From Bacillus sp. 522_BSPC (GTDB lineage Bacteria > Bacillota > Bacilli > Bacillales > Cytobacillaceae): a stretch of 63,046 nt of DNA. The notes below the pieces were generated by a model. The model was not told the DNA's origin. It saw only the letters and a program-made list of their open reading frames with translations, and searched no databases. The stretch lies in the NCBI RefSeq assembly GCF_001076885.1, contig NZ_JVDT01000074.1, forward strand, positions 1 through 63,046, read 5' to 3'. A program made the position numbers and the translations under genes. Shown here piece after piece: positions 8,632-18,699 of the stretch (its first letter is position 1; each line of letters begins with the position of its first letter).

Positions 8632-9138
8632 ATGCTACAGCGAACATCTGTTGTCGATTTAATCAATGTTAGGACAGTATCCTTTTCTTCGATTGTAGAG
8701 ATTGGTGACGCTATTTACCATCAAGCCGTTTCACGAGCTATAGCTGTTCAAAGGCAGAAGGAGCTCTTTTATGGAAAGGAAGGGGCTTATGAAGACTATG
8801 CTGTCTTTAAAGAACCAATTCCATTAACCCCTATAATAGAAAACGTAGAATGCCATTTTGAAAATATGAAACCCATTATTAAAGTTCATCATATAGATAT
8901 TACAGGAATATCTTCCTGCTCTTTATTGCAAATTGGCAATTGTCGACATATGTATGCAGAAGCACGGATTAAGCATATTCGTCAAATCGAGCAAACTATT
9001 GCGTCAGAGGTTGGAAATAATTTAATCCAATTAAATGAACCTAGCCAATTAGGTGTTCCAACCTCCCAAAGTCCTGTTACTGTTACTGGTACAGATAATA
9101 CTGGGTCGCCATTTTCAGATGTGGAGCAAGAACAATAA
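8632..9138 (+). CDS. gerPE: spore germination protein GerPE
   Basis: A 168-residue protein starting two bases after the gerPD stop, with no clear ribosome site of its own, which suggests coupling. It has the GerPE N-terminal pattern (RTSVVDLINVRTVSFSSIVEIGD) and a central repeat of similar style (HIDITGISSCSLLQIGNC). It is somewhat longer than the usual 125-150 residues because of a low-complexity Ser/Thr/Pro tail. Confidence 0.88.
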   Translation: MLQRTSVVDLINVRTVSFSSIVEIGDAIYHQAVSRAIAVQRQKELFYGKEGAYEDYAVFKEPIPLTPIIENVECHFENMKPIIKVHHIDITGISSCSLLQIGNCRHMYAEARIKHIRQIEQTIASEVGNNLIQLNEPSQLGVPTSQSPVTVTGTDNTGSPFSDVEQEQ

Positions 9139-9206
9139 AGGGATGGCTCAATAAGAAGGGCTTCCTCCCTTAATAAGAATAAGCTATGTAACAAGGAGGT
9201 AAAAAA

Positions 9207-9425
9207 ATGCCTGCAATCGTAGGTCCAGTACAAATTGTTAACGTAGGGGAAGGAATTGTCCAATTTGGGGATTCATTGTTTATTTCTCCTAAAGGAAATT
9301 CTAAAGCAACCTTAGGCTCAGGTACCTCCAATACTGGAGCTTTTATCATTACAAACAATGGTGTGAATGCAAGTAACTATGTGGACACTAGTTTACTAGA
9401 TCAACCAGTTGTTGCCAATAACTAA
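9207..9425 (+). CDS. gerPF: spore germination protein GerPF, copy 1
   Basis: A 72-residue GerPA/GerPF family protein (MPAIVGPVQIVNVGEGIVQFGDSLFISPKG) with AAGGAGG seven bases before the ATG. It sits in the gerPF position. Copy 2 follows 58 bases later and is nearly the same protein. Confidence 0.85.
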   Translation: MPAIVGPVQIVNVGEGIVQFGDSLFISPKGNSKATLGSGTSNTGAFIITNNGVNASNYVDTSLLDQPVVANN

Positions 9426-9483
9426 CATAATATTCAACCCGTTCTATAGATAGTTATTTTTATCTTGCAAGGAGGATAGAATC

Positions 9484-9702
9484 ATGCCTGCTATAATAGG
9501 TCCGATTCAAATTGTCAATACAGGAGCAGGAATTGTTCAGTTTGGAGATTCTCTATTTATCTCTCCTAAAGACAATTCAAAATCAACAATAGGTTCAGGC
9601 ACTGGGAATAGAGGTGCATTTGTTATTACCAATAATGCGGTTAATTCCAGTAACTATACAGATAGTAGTGGCGTTGATCAGTCAATAACCGATAATAACT
9701 AA
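9484..9702 (+). CDS. GerPF paralogue, copy 2
   Basis: A 72-residue protein, the same length as copy 1 and matching it over most of its length (shared segments IVQFGDSLFISPK and GAF-ITNN). It has its own GGAGGAT site and ends just before a strong terminator, so it is the last gene of the operon. The spacing and equal length point to a tandem duplication of gerPF. Confidence 0.85.
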   Translation: MPAIIGPIQIVNTGAGIVQFGDSLFISPKDNSKSTIGSGTGNRGAFVITNNAVNSSNYTDSSGVDQSITDNN

Positions 9703-9708
9703 ACGAAA

Positions 9709-9750
9709 AAAGGCATCTCGCAGAAGTTTTTGCGGGATGCCTTTTATTCT
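9709..9750. terminator. bidirectional terminator, gerP operon and addA
   Basis: An 11-bp stem (9712-9722 with 9731-9741, one G-U pair), CTTTTATT on the plus side and a run of A on the left flank. It separates the convergent gerP and addBA operons. Confidence 0.85.
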
Positions 9751-9773
9751 GCACTATTTAAATTAGAATGTTT

Positions 9774-12700
9774 TTATAACTCCAACACTTGTCCACCATC
9801 AAAGAAAAACAAATATTTCTCTTCTATGTTTCGCTTTAAGATTTTTTCTAATGCTTCTGTATATAGCTCCATTTGTATTTTATACCGTGATTCCAGTATC
9901 GGCTTAGCCTCTTCATACCCTCCTTTATACCGGGCAGTTATCGTGTCTGTTTTATAATCAAGCAACACCGTGCCTAACTCATCTTCAAAGAATACATCAA
10001 TAATTCCCTGTACAAGAACTGGCTCTTCTTCTCCCGACCAGTCTGCATATACTCGACTTGCTGGATAGGCAATATTAAACGGAATTTCGCGTACAAGCTT
10101 TGGTGCTTGCTGCATTCTTTTTCCTAGAGAGGACTGGAAAAAAGATAGGATAGAGGAAATATCAATTACTTCCACTTGCTCACTTGTTAATAATTCTTTT
10201 CTAACCATCTCTTCTAATAATTGCTTCAGACTAGCTTCTGTAACCTCCGCTTTTACATCAACATGCTGCATAACCATATGCATTGCGGTTCCGATTTCTG
10301 CTGGACTTAATTTTTTTTCCTGCATAAACCTTGGTCGATTCCACACGGTTTGCTTCCACGCCTTTACAAGCTCTGTTCCACTTTGAGCATCTCGCAGTTC
10401 CCCTTGGCGTTTTAATTCAGAAACAGACTGCTTGGAGCGATGTGACGTACTTTCTTCTGAAGAATACGACCATGCAAATGTTTCTTTTATTGCTTCCTTG
10501 TAAACAGAAGAACTTTCTATTTTTTTCCCCTCTACTATTTTATTTAACCATTCCTCATCCTTTATCTCTTCCTCAACGGATCGGGTTAAAAGCTCTTCTT
10601 TTTGCAATACTTTCACTTCCCAATTGGATGGATGGGAAGAAATTTCGTCTTTTTCACTCCAGCTTTCTAAATGAATCCATGTATTGTCCCGATGTCTGAC
10701 TAACGCCGGTCCAATCCAATCTAAATAAGACTTAGCTTGTGCACGATCAAATTCATTTAAAAGCCAATTCGAATGTCCTGCAATCTGTGACCATTTCTGT
10801 TTTGCCTTTTCTATATCTTTTACAGCACCTATTAAAATCAGCTTTTCCTTTGCTCGAGTTAAAGCAACATATAATACGCGCATTTCTTCTGCAAGGAGCT
10901 CCATTTTTTTCTTTTTGGAAAACGCAATTTGAGGAAGAGATGGGTAGGATATACGCTTTTTCGCATCAATATATTTCGTAGCAAAGCCTAAATCCTTATC
11001 AAGTAAAAAGTTTTTTCTTAAATCCATCGTATTGAAATTGCGTCCCATACCTGCCATAAACACAAAAGGGAATTCCAAGCCTTTACTGCTATGAATGGTC
11101 ATAATTCGAATAACATCTTCTTGTTCCGTTAAGGCTCTTGCAGCACCTAAATCATTTCCTCGATCTCTCATTCTCTCCACGAAGCGAAGGAAGCGGAACA
11201 ACCCACGAAACGATGTCTCTTCATATTGACGAGCTCTATCATAAAGTGCACGCAAATTAGCCTGACGCTGATTTCCTGCTGGTAAGCCCCCAACAAAATC
11301 ATAAAAATACGTTTCACGATACAGCTTCCAAATCAGCTCCGATAAAGCTCCTCTTCTTGCCTCCGAACGCCACTCAGCCAATTTATCAAAAAACGGTCTG
11401 ATTTTTTCATATAGTTCTTCTTCTTTCATCCTGTTCATATGGATATACACCTGAATAGCTTCATAAAAAGCTCCTTGCTTTTTCGCAATTCGCAATTTAC
11501 TTAACTCCTCTTCTGATAACCCAACAATCGGGGAGCGAAGAACCGATGCAAGAGGAATATCTTGGTATGGATTATCAATAACCTTTAGTAAAGACATCAT
11601 GATATCCACTTCTGTTGATTCAAAATAACCGGTTGTTAAATTAGCATATGTCGGTATATTATACTGCTTTAATTCTTCCATAATTTGCGGAGCCCATGTC
11701 ATGGACCGTAATAAAATGACCATATCCTTATAACGAATTGGTCGGTATGCTTTTAGTTTTGCATCATATACCTCTTGGTTTGTTTCCAACAATTCTTTAA
11801 CCTTTTCAGCAATAACTCTTGCCTCCAATTGTGATTGCTCTAGTTCTGCTGCATCTATACCTGTTGTCTCTCCATCTATTTCACTATCTTCACTAGAATC
11901 AGCACTTTGATTTACTAATGCAACTTCAATCGGATAAGAATTTTCTTCTGGATAACTCGCACCTAGCTTTAATTCAGCACTTTCATCGTATTCAATTTCG
12001 CCTACCTTTACTCCCATAATTTGCTTAAAGAGAAAGTTCGTTCCTTCTAATACTTCTTTTCTACTTCGAAAGTTTTTTGCTAAATCAATTTTAAAGCCAG
12101 CGTCCTCCCGCTCTTGAAAGCGAAGATATTTGGCTAAAAATAAGTTTGGTTCCGCTAATCGAAACCGATAGATACTTTGTTTTACGTCCCCGACCATAAA
12201 AAGATTTCCTTCCGATTCTCTATCCTTTGTCACTAGTTTTAGAATAGATTCCTGAACTAAATTCACGTCCTGGTATTCATCTATAAGGACTTCTTTAAAT
12301 TGAGCTCGATAAAATAATGCAGCTTCTGATGGAATTAGTTCATTTTCTTCTGGACGACTTAAAATGGATAGACAATAATGCTCTAAATCAGCAAAGTCGA
12401 CTAATCCTTTATCCATTTTTATTTGCTGAAATCTTTCTCCAAAGGCTTCCACTAGATAAACAAGTGTCTCCACGTGTGGCTTCATCTCCGCCATATCCTT
12501 TAAAAAGCTTTGCGGCTTTCTTGTAAAAAGATCACCTTGCATTTCTTGCAATATTTTTTTGGCACGCTCTCTAATTCTTTGCCCCTCTTCTACTAGTGAA
12601 GGATCATAGTCGTCTCCTTTACAAGGCTTTGCTCGTGAAAATTTCAATTTCTGCATTGCCTCATATAAAGTTTCCCAAGATTGAGCCTTTGCTTTTTCAA

Positions 12701-13511
12701 GAATGGAAACCAATTCCAAATCCTCTAGAAAATTGCTTGCACGTGGTGCTGGCCCTCCCGGAAGCTTCGTCAATTCATAGCCATATTCAAGTAGCTTCCT
12801 TACTCCTTCTAATTGCAGTTCCACATCATCGATTAAATGCTTCACAAATGGTAATTCCATGATATCTGCATCTTCTCCGATAGCATACATCTTGATTAAA
12901 GACTGTAAATAAGCAGAAGGAAATGGATTAGAACGAGAAAAATCATATATTTCTTGAATCATTCGCTGCAAAGCATCATCACTGCGATCATTTGTAAAGG
13001 CATCAACTAAATCAAAAAATGCTACATTATTTTCCTTCCCATATTCCTCTTCAAATAGATCTTCTAAACATTCATCTCTTAATAATTGTCCTTCTGTTTC
13101 ATCTGCAATTCTAAATCCTGGATCTAAATCAATAACATAATAATATTTTCGAATGACTTCTAAACAGAAAGAATGAATTGTCGAGATATGAGCTTTATTT
13201 AAAAGCGCCAATTGTCTTTTTAAATGCTGAGATGTTGGATTCGCATTAATTTCCTTTTCTAATACTTCTCCAATCCGGTGCTTCATTTCAGCTGCAGACG
13301 CATTCGTAAACGTAACAACAAGCAATTCATCGACATTTATCGGCTGATCGGATACAATTTTCCGAATCATCCTTTCTACTAAAACAGCTGTTTTTCCAGA
13401 TCCTGCTGCAGCAGCAACTAAAATGTCCTGCCCACTAGACATAATCGCCTTCCATTGATCATCTGTCCAGGTTACATCTGCTGGCTTGTCCGGTATGCTA
13501 ATCTCTTTCAT
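9774..13511 (-). CDS. addA: ATP-dependent helicase/nuclease subunit AddA
   Basis: A 1245-residue UvrD-type helicase with RecB-like nuclease, partner of AddB in double-strand break end resection. It shows Walker A (AAAAGSGKTAVL, residues 33-44), motif Ia (VVTFTNASAAEMKHRI), motif II (VLIDEYQDVN, about 395-405), GDVKQSIYRFR, motif V (TIHSSKGLEFPFVF) and motif VI (VALTRAKEKL). The C-terminal nuclease motif is intact (GIIDVFFEDELGTVLLDYKTD). GAGGAGG precedes the ATG, which overlaps addB by 14 bases. In B. subtilis sbcD and sbcC follow addA; here the gerP terminator follows directly. Confidence 0.95.
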   Translation of the reverse strand: MKEISIPDKPADVTWTDDQWKAIMSSGQDILVAAAAGSGKTAVLVERMIRKIVSDQPINVDELLVVTFTNASAAEMKHRIGEVLEKEINANPTSQHLKRQLALLNKAHISTIHSFCLEVIRKYYYVIDLDPGFRIADETEGQLLRDECLEDLFEEEYGKENNVAFFDLVDAFTNDRSDDALQRMIQEIYDFSRSNPFPSAYLQSLIKMYAIGEDADIMELPFVKHLIDDVELQLEGVRKLLEYGYELTKLPGGPAPRASNFLEDLELVSILEKAKAQSWETLYEAMQKLKFSRAKPCKGDDYDPSLVEEGQRIRERAKKILQEMQGDLFTRKPQSFLKDMAEMKPHVETLVYLVEAFGERFQQIKMDKGLVDFADLEHYCLSILSRPEENELIPSEAALFYRAQFKEVLIDEYQDVNLVQESILKLVTKDRESEGNLFMVGDVKQSIYRFRLAEPNLFLAKYLRFQEREDAGFKIDLAKNFRSRKEVLEGTNFLFKQIMGVKVGEIEYDESAELKLGASYPEENSYPIEVALVNQSADSSEDSEIDGETTGIDAAELEQSQLEARVIAEKVKELLETNQEVYDAKLKAYRPIRYKDMVILLRSMTWAPQIMEELKQYNIPTYANLTTGYFESTEVDIMMSLLKVIDNPYQDIPLASVLRSPIVGLSEEELSKLRIAKKQGAFYEAIQVYIHMNRMKEEELYEKIRPFFDKLAEWRSEARRGALSELIWKLYRETYFYDFVGGLPAGNQRQANLRALYDRARQYEETSFRGLFRFLRFVERMRDRGNDLGAARALTEQEDVIRIMTIHSSKGLEFPFVFMAGMGRNFNTMDLRKNFLLDKDLGFATKYIDAKKRISYPSLPQIAFSKKKKMELLAEEMRVLYVALTRAKEKLILIGAVKDIEKAKQKWSQIAGHSNWLLNEFDRAQAKSYLDWIGPALVRHRDNTWIHLESWSEKDEISSHPSNWEVKVLQKEELLTRSVEEEIKDEEWLNKIVEGKKIESSSVYKEAIKETFAWSYSSEESTSHRSKQSVSELKRQGELRDAQSGTELVKAWKQTVWNRPRFMQEKKLSPAEIGTAMHMVMQHVDVKAEVTEASLKQLLEEMVRKELLTSEQVEVIDISSILSFFQSSLGKRMQQAPKLVREIPFNIAYPASRVYADWSGEEEPVLVQGIIDVFFEDELGTVLLDYKTDTITARYKGGYEEAKPILESRYKIQMELYTEALEKILKRNIEEKYLFFFDGGQVLEL

Positions 13512-16500
13512 TCCTGTTAGCCTCCTCTCGGATTAATTGCAGCACTTCATCCTTTGAATAGGCTGGCAATTGTCTATATTGGTTTGTTTCTAATGCTTCA
13601 TCAAATTGGCAAACAGATTTAAACGAACAGAAAGTACAAGGCTTTTTCTCATTTAAGCGATACGGTTCAATGCCTACTTCCCCACTAATAATTTTGTTTC
13701 CTGAATCCCTATATTTATGGCGAACAAACTTTTGCATTTCACTAAAGTCTTCTTTTGTTGCGACTTTAGAAGCTTTTGTTAGAGTTCCATCTGTCTTAAA
13801 ACCTGCTGGCACAATTGGAGAACTCCCTTTTTCTAACGTTTCATCCATTAGCTGAATAACTCGCTCTTCTCCAAGCATTAGCCCATTCATTTTAAATTTC
13901 TTCAATAATTCTTCTTCGATTTCATCTAATGTTAATATTTTCTTACTAGAAATCATCGGATTGTGTACATGAAAATATAATACTCCTGCTGGGCTCGCTT
14001 CCTTATCTACTAATATTGTACTGTTTGTAATAATTAAATCTAAATAAGTAAGCATCTGTAAAGATAGTCCATAATATACTTCATTCATATTTAATTCTTG
14101 GCTACTTGATTTATAGTCGATGACTCTTAAATATACTTCTTCTCCAACAACCGCTTTATCGACACGATCGATTCTTCCAATCAAATCCATATTTGAACCG
14201 TTTTTTAACGGAAAAGAAATGGATGGAAGCTTTCCTTTTGGACCAAATTCTAGTTCTAAATCAATTGGTGAGAAGCCACTATGCTTAGCATGTTCGCTTA
14301 AAATAAGGGAAGCCCTACTGATGATTTGCTCTAACTTTCTTTTTATATAATGATGTCTATTTGTGCTAAGCAATATTTCATTTTGCAATTTAGGTGCGAG
14401 CATATCTACGGCATCCTTTGCAAGCCGCTCACATTGCTCTCTCGTTAAACTAGACCACATTAACTCCTTATTCATCACTGTTTCTGCTATATATTTCAAG
14501 GCAGCATGAAATAAATCACCGATTGCCGGTGCCTCTAAGCGATATACTTGTCGTTCTCGGAGCTTTAATCCATGTGTCGCAAAATGTGAAAATGGACAAG
14601 CATGAAATAATTCCATCCTAGAGACACTTGCCGAAATAGTATCTCCATATAATTCACTGCTTGTTTGTTCTGATAATTTTTCTGTTTGATTTTGATACGT
14701 TAAACTAGAGAACACCTTTTTGGCAGGTTCTCTCCAATTTGTATTCTCTATATATTCATTGTAAACATCCCACCAGAAATCATAGATAGGATATTCTCTT
14801 TTCTTTAAATAAAGCTGTCCTGTTAAATAAGATAAGGTCGTTTGAAAATGGACCACATAATCCAGCTGCCCTTCTTCTGACAGCTCTTTTGGATCTGACA
14901 TAAAGAAGAGAGTAGTGGCATTAGGAAATAAATCTCTCATTCTTTTGATATAAGTAGATGCCAAAATAGATTTCCCTTCATCATTTGCTAACGGATAGGT
15001 TAAGTAAAGACAATCAGATGGCGTAGTAAATGCTTTGTATGCAAGAAATTCTTCATCTAACAGTCTCGTTTTACTTGTAGGAGCTAGCTTCATTCCTTTT
15101 TGTTGCAAAGCTTCTCTATCCGTGTCTGCAAGTATTCCTTCATCCTGAAATCTCGATGGAAAAACACCTTCGTTTAGACCGATAACAAACGCTACTTTTA
15201 TATCATTTAACCGAGACTGTTCTATATCGGCGATTAAAACCTGATCCAGGGCTGGAGGAACGAGGGAGAATTTCAATGTATCTAAACCGGCATTCACAAC
15301 TGTTGCAAATTGCTTCGTTGAAAATTCCTCTTCTCCTAGTATTTCTACAAATTGATCAAGCATTTCCACTATGCTATTCCATGCTTGATCATGTTCTCCA
15401 GCTTTTACTAGCTCTCCTTTTTCCTCTAACTCATTCTTCCAGTATTCCATTTTCAGCGGTACTTCAAGTTCTTCTAAAAATAGATATAAAGCTTCACATT
15501 TAGCGCGTCCTGTTTTCCCTCTTTTCAAACGGTTTTGAAGGCGAATTAACGGCGCAGTTAAAGACAAACGCAGTTCATTTAATTCTTGCTCGAATTCTTT
15601 TTCTGCATCTGTCTGAACTCCTTGCTCCCATTCTAATCCTTGGATTCTTCTATATTTCCAACGCTCTTTGGAAGTCCACTTATTTCCTTTTATTCCATAA
15701 GCAAGACAATAATTTTCAAGTCTATCTACCTTTTCTCGAATATTATTTTTGCGTTCATGGAGTGGGAAAAGTAACTCCGTTTTTATAGAACGAAATACAG
15801 GCTCATAACGCCAATTTGTTTCAAAAATTTCTAAAGAAGAACGAATCAGTTCTACTAAAGGATGATCATGCATTCTGCTTTTCTGATCAATAAATATTGG
15901 AATATGATAGTCTCTAAAAACCGTTTCAATAATATTTTGATACGTAGCCAAATTACGAGAAAGTAAACTTATCTCCCGATAACGGTAGTGCTTATCTCTA
16001 ACAAGCTTGACAATTTCCCGCGCAATCCCTTCTATTTCTGCGCGTGGATTAATGCTTTCCGCAAATTTGATTGTTGTTTCTTCTGTATAAGCTTGAACTG
16101 GTCTGCTGTCAAAATGAGTTTCTATATGCATTAACGACGGATGGCTATCTTTTTTATATTCCGTAAACTCTACAATATCAACTTCAACTCCTACTTGCTT
16201 GGCCATCGAGTGAATGGTTTGAAAGGATTCTGTCGACATTCGAAATAAGCTTAAGTCATCATGTTGTGAAAATGAAGGATCTAATGTATTGGTAATTGTT
16301 ACCCTTTCACAAAGGTGCATTAACTGTTGAATAATCAAATATTCTTGAGGAGTAAAGCTATAAAAACCATCGATATAAATTTCCGCACTTTTCAAATAGG
16401 AGGATTCACTCATCTTTTCCGCAAGTAAACGAAAATAATCCTCTCCATCGATGTATTTACCGATCAATCTTTGTTCAAATTGCTCATATATTAGTTCAAG

Positions 16501-16989
16501 ATCACTGATTTTATCCATTAATGCCTTTGCTGATTCCTGGTTGTCCTCTATTTGTTCTTTTGTTGTTAGCAGTTCTTCAGGAGTAACCGTGTATCTCCTA
16601 AATTCAGTGACTAGTTGTTCAACCTGCTCTATAAATCCATTTTTATCGGCTACCTTTTTAAAAAGAGTTAGCTTATTTTTATTTTCTTCAATAATCTTGC
16701 GTATGAGCATATTAACACCAATACTATTTATATGGTAGCGACTAATTCCACCAGTCTCTTGCAATATTCTCCAAGCAAGACGAGTAAAACTATACACTTG
16801 TGCCCGAAACATTCCTTGAACCTCAGATCCGGATAGTAATCGCTGATCGGATAAAAAGGTCATCTGATCTGGGACAATATAAATTACAGGATTGCCTTCC
16901 GGATTTGCGGCAAGCTTTGCTTGGATCTCTTCTATACAAAACGTTGTTTTTCCAGTACCAGATCGACCTGCTAATAAGCGAACAGTCAT
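13498..16989 (-). CDS. addB: ATP-dependent nuclease subunit AddB
   Basis: A 1163-residue subunit that recognises Chi and carries the second nuclease. The N-terminal Walker A is LAGRSGTGKTTF (about 6-17). The iron-sulphur nuclease domain has its four Cys: one in HACPFSHFA (about 800) and three near the C-terminus in KKPCTFCSFKSVC. The nuclease motif LIGRIDRVDK followed by LRVIDYKSSSQ is present. The start ATG has GGGAGGG upstream. It forms a two-gene operon with addA. Confidence 0.95.
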   Translation of the reverse strand: MTVRLLAGRSGTGKTTFCIEEIQAKLAANPEGNPVIYIVPDQMTFLSDQRLLSGSEVQGMFRAQVYSFTRLAWRILQETGGISRYHINSIGVNMLIRKIIEENKNKLTLFKKVADKNGFIEQVEQLVTEFRRYTVTPEELLTTKEQIEDNQESAKALMDKISDLELIYEQFEQRLIGKYIDGEDYFRLLAEKMSESSYLKSAEIYIDGFYSFTPQEYLIIQQLMHLCERVTITNTLDPSFSQHDDLSLFRMSTESFQTIHSMAKQVGVEVDIVEFTEYKKDSHPSLMHIETHFDSRPVQAYTEETTIKFAESINPRAEIEGIAREIVKLVRDKHYRYREISLLSRNLATYQNIIETVFRDYHIPIFIDQKSRMHDHPLVELIRSSLEIFETNWRYEPVFRSIKTELLFPLHERKNNIREKVDRLENYCLAYGIKGNKWTSKERWKYRRIQGLEWEQGVQTDAEKEFEQELNELRLSLTAPLIRLQNRLKRGKTGRAKCEALYLFLEELEVPLKMEYWKNELEEKGELVKAGEHDQAWNSIVEMLDQFVEILGEEEFSTKQFATVVNAGLDTLKFSLVPPALDQVLIADIEQSRLNDIKVAFVIGLNEGVFPSRFQDEGILADTDREALQQKGMKLAPTSKTRLLDEEFLAYKAFTTPSDCLYLTYPLANDEGKSILASTYIKRMRDLFPNATTLFFMSDPKELSEEGQLDYVVHFQTTLSYLTGQLYLKKREYPIYDFWWDVYNEYIENTNWREPAKKVFSSLTYQNQTEKLSEQTSSELYGDTISASVSRMELFHACPFSHFATHGLKLRERQVYRLEAPAIGDLFHAALKYIAETVMNKELMWSSLTREQCERLAKDAVDMLAPKLQNEILLSTNRHHYIKRKLEQIISRASLILSEHAKHSGFSPIDLELEFGPKGKLPSISFPLKNGSNMDLIGRIDRVDKAVVGEEVYLRVIDYKSSSQELNMNEVYYGLSLQMLTYLDLIITNSTILVDKEASPAGVLYFHVHNPMISSKKILTLDEIEEELLKKFKMNGLMLGEERVIQLMDETLEKGSSPIVPAGFKTDGTLTKASKVATKEDFSEMQKFVRHKYRDSGNKIISGEVGIEPYRLNEKKPCTFCSFKSVCQFDEALETNQYRQLPAYSKDEVLQLIREEANRNERD

Positions 16990-17211
16990 CCAATCCCTCC
17001 CCTTTTTTTCTCTATCACCATAATACTTTATATGTATATAACATCATATCATAGAAACACATGTTTCCATAGAAAAGCGACACTGGATAATTTTTCTCAT
17101 CCTCAACTTAAACGATACTACTCGAATAGTCGTGAAGAAATGAGAAATAGGGAAAAGCTTTATTACTCCTCGTGTGCTGATATCTCCTGACTTTATACCA
17201 ATCAAAACAAC

Positions 17212-17243
17212 ATAAAGAAAAAAGAACTCAAACTTGAGTTCTC
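17212..17243 (-). terminator. terminator of the signal peptidase gene
   Basis: The palindrome GAACTCAAACTTGAGTTC (17224-17241) is followed on the minus strand by a T-rich run. Confidence 0.7.
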
Positions 17244-17257
17244 CTTTATCCATCCTT

Positions 17258-17812
17258 CTAAAAGGTAAATTGAATTTCATTAAATGGCCAATAACGCAAG
17301 CTAACTTTTCCAACTACTTGATCAATGGAAATGAATCCGAAATGGCGACTATCCCAACTTCCTAATCGATTATCCCCTAATACAAATAATTTCCCTTTTG
17401 GAACAGTAGCCTCCCCGGTTAGTTCTTTTAACGTAAAATTCCCCGTTAGCCTTCCGGATGAAACTTGTTTACGATAATCATTTAGAAATGGCTCCTCATA
17501 CTTTTTCCCATTTATAAATAGATGGTCATCTCTATATTCTACTCTATCTCCAGGGATGCCAATTACTCGTTTCACATAATCATCATTTTCATTTGCATGA
17601 AAAACAATAATATCAAAGTGATCAAAATCAGTCATTTTATAACCAACTTTATTAACAACTAATTTGTTTCCGTCCTGTAATGTAGGCATCATCGATTCAC
17701 CTTCCACTACATAATTGGAGAAGAAAAAAGCACGAATTATAACAAAGATGATAATCCCGATTGCAAATGCCTTTAACCATTCTATGCTTTCTTTCTTTAT
17801 AGCTTCTTTCAA
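17258..17812 (-). CDS. sipV: type I signal peptidase (SipV-like)
   Basis: A 184-residue membrane peptidase that removes signal peptides outside the membrane. One N-terminal membrane anchor (about 14-33) is followed by the Ser nucleophile in GESMMPTL (Ser40) and the Lys general base in YVKRVIGIPGD (Lys81). The later boxes GDNRLGSWDSRHFG are intact. It starts with TTG after GGAGGAGATAGAGG. It neighbours yhjE as sipV does in B. subtilis; the choice among SipS/T/V rests on that position. Confidence 0.85.
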   Translation of the reverse strand: MKEAIKKESIEWLKAFAIGIIIFVIIRAFFFSNYVVEGESMMPTLQDGNKLVVNKVGYKMTDFDHFDIIVFHANENDDYVKRVIGIPGDRVEYRDDHLFINGKKYEEPFLNDYRKQVSSGRLTGNFTLKELTGEATVPKGKLFVLGDNRLGSWDSRHFGFISIDQVVGKVSLRYWPFNEIQFTF

Positions 17813-17851
17813 CCTCTATCTCCTCCAAATAAATTTTGCAGACCATCTTTT

Positions 17852-18472
17852 CTAATGGCTTCTCTCTTTCTCTTCCATTCCCGGATTATTCATTTTTATC
17901 TCGATTCGTTTCCCAATAGCCCAAAGAATAAAGATAGCTATCCCAACAGGTATTGTACGTAATGGCTGCGCAATCATTGATTTCAAGTCATAGCCAATAA
18001 AGCTAATCGTACTAATCATGACTAGTTTACCTGCTATAACGGCAAGCACATATTGGCTCGTACTAATTCTCGATAAACCAGCCACTATATTTACAAGTGC
18101 AGAAGGTGTAAACGGAAAACATAGCATTAAGAACAACGGACCAAATCCATGTCGCTCAATCCAGATTATTGGTTTCTGCACCTTTTTATGTTTTCTTAAA
18201 AAGCTCAGCAGTCTTTTTTTCCCATACTTTCGGATTATCGAGAATACTAGCAATGCACCTAAGATTGTTCCAGCCCATGAATATAAAAATCCTAGCCAAA
18301 ATCCAAAAGCATTTACATTAGCCATAATAAAAACAAAAAGCGGCAAAAAAGGGATAAACGCCTCAATCATTGGCAATAAGACCCCTGGCAACGGTCCGAA
18401 CGAGCGATAACTGTCAATTAAGTCCATTATATTTTCAAGCGTAAACCATTCTTTAATTAAGTTCATATCCAT
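17852..18472 (-). CDS. yhjE: TVP38/TMEM64 (DedA-like) membrane protein YhjE
   Basis: A 206-residue protein with about five membrane segments and the SNARE-associated/VTT domain layout, including FGFWLGFLYSWAGTILGALLVF and the FGPLFLMLCFPFTPSALVNIVAGLS re-entrant region. The ATG at 18472 has AAGGGG eight bases upstream; an in-frame TTG lies two codons earlier. It lies 39 bases upstream of the signal peptidase gene and is probably co-transcribed. Members of this family act in lipid scrambling or membrane homeostasis. Confidence 0.82.
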   Translation of the reverse strand: MDMNLIKEWFTLENIMDLIDSYRSFGPLPGVLLPMIEAFIPFLPLFVFIMANVNAFGFWLGFLYSWAGTILGALLVFSIIRKYGKKRLLSFLRKHKKVQKPIIWIERHGFGPLFLMLCFPFTPSALVNIVAGLSRISTSQYVLAVIAGKLVMISTISFIGYDLKSMIAQPLRTIPVGIAIFILWAIGKRIEIKMNNPGMEEKERSH

Positions 18473-18699
18473 GAGCAAAACCCCTTGTATAACAACTTAC
18501 GCATCTTTTTGTATTTGTATTCTTTTAACTCTGGCGTTTTTGATGAATCCACTTAAAACACAAGTGGACTTCATACCATTTCCCTTCTATTAGAACCTTT
18601 TGTTGCTATAGCATTTATTAGCAAACAATCTACTTAACTATTCTAGTTTAATTCTTTATTCTTTCTAAAATATAAAGAATATGTTAAAGATAATTCAAT

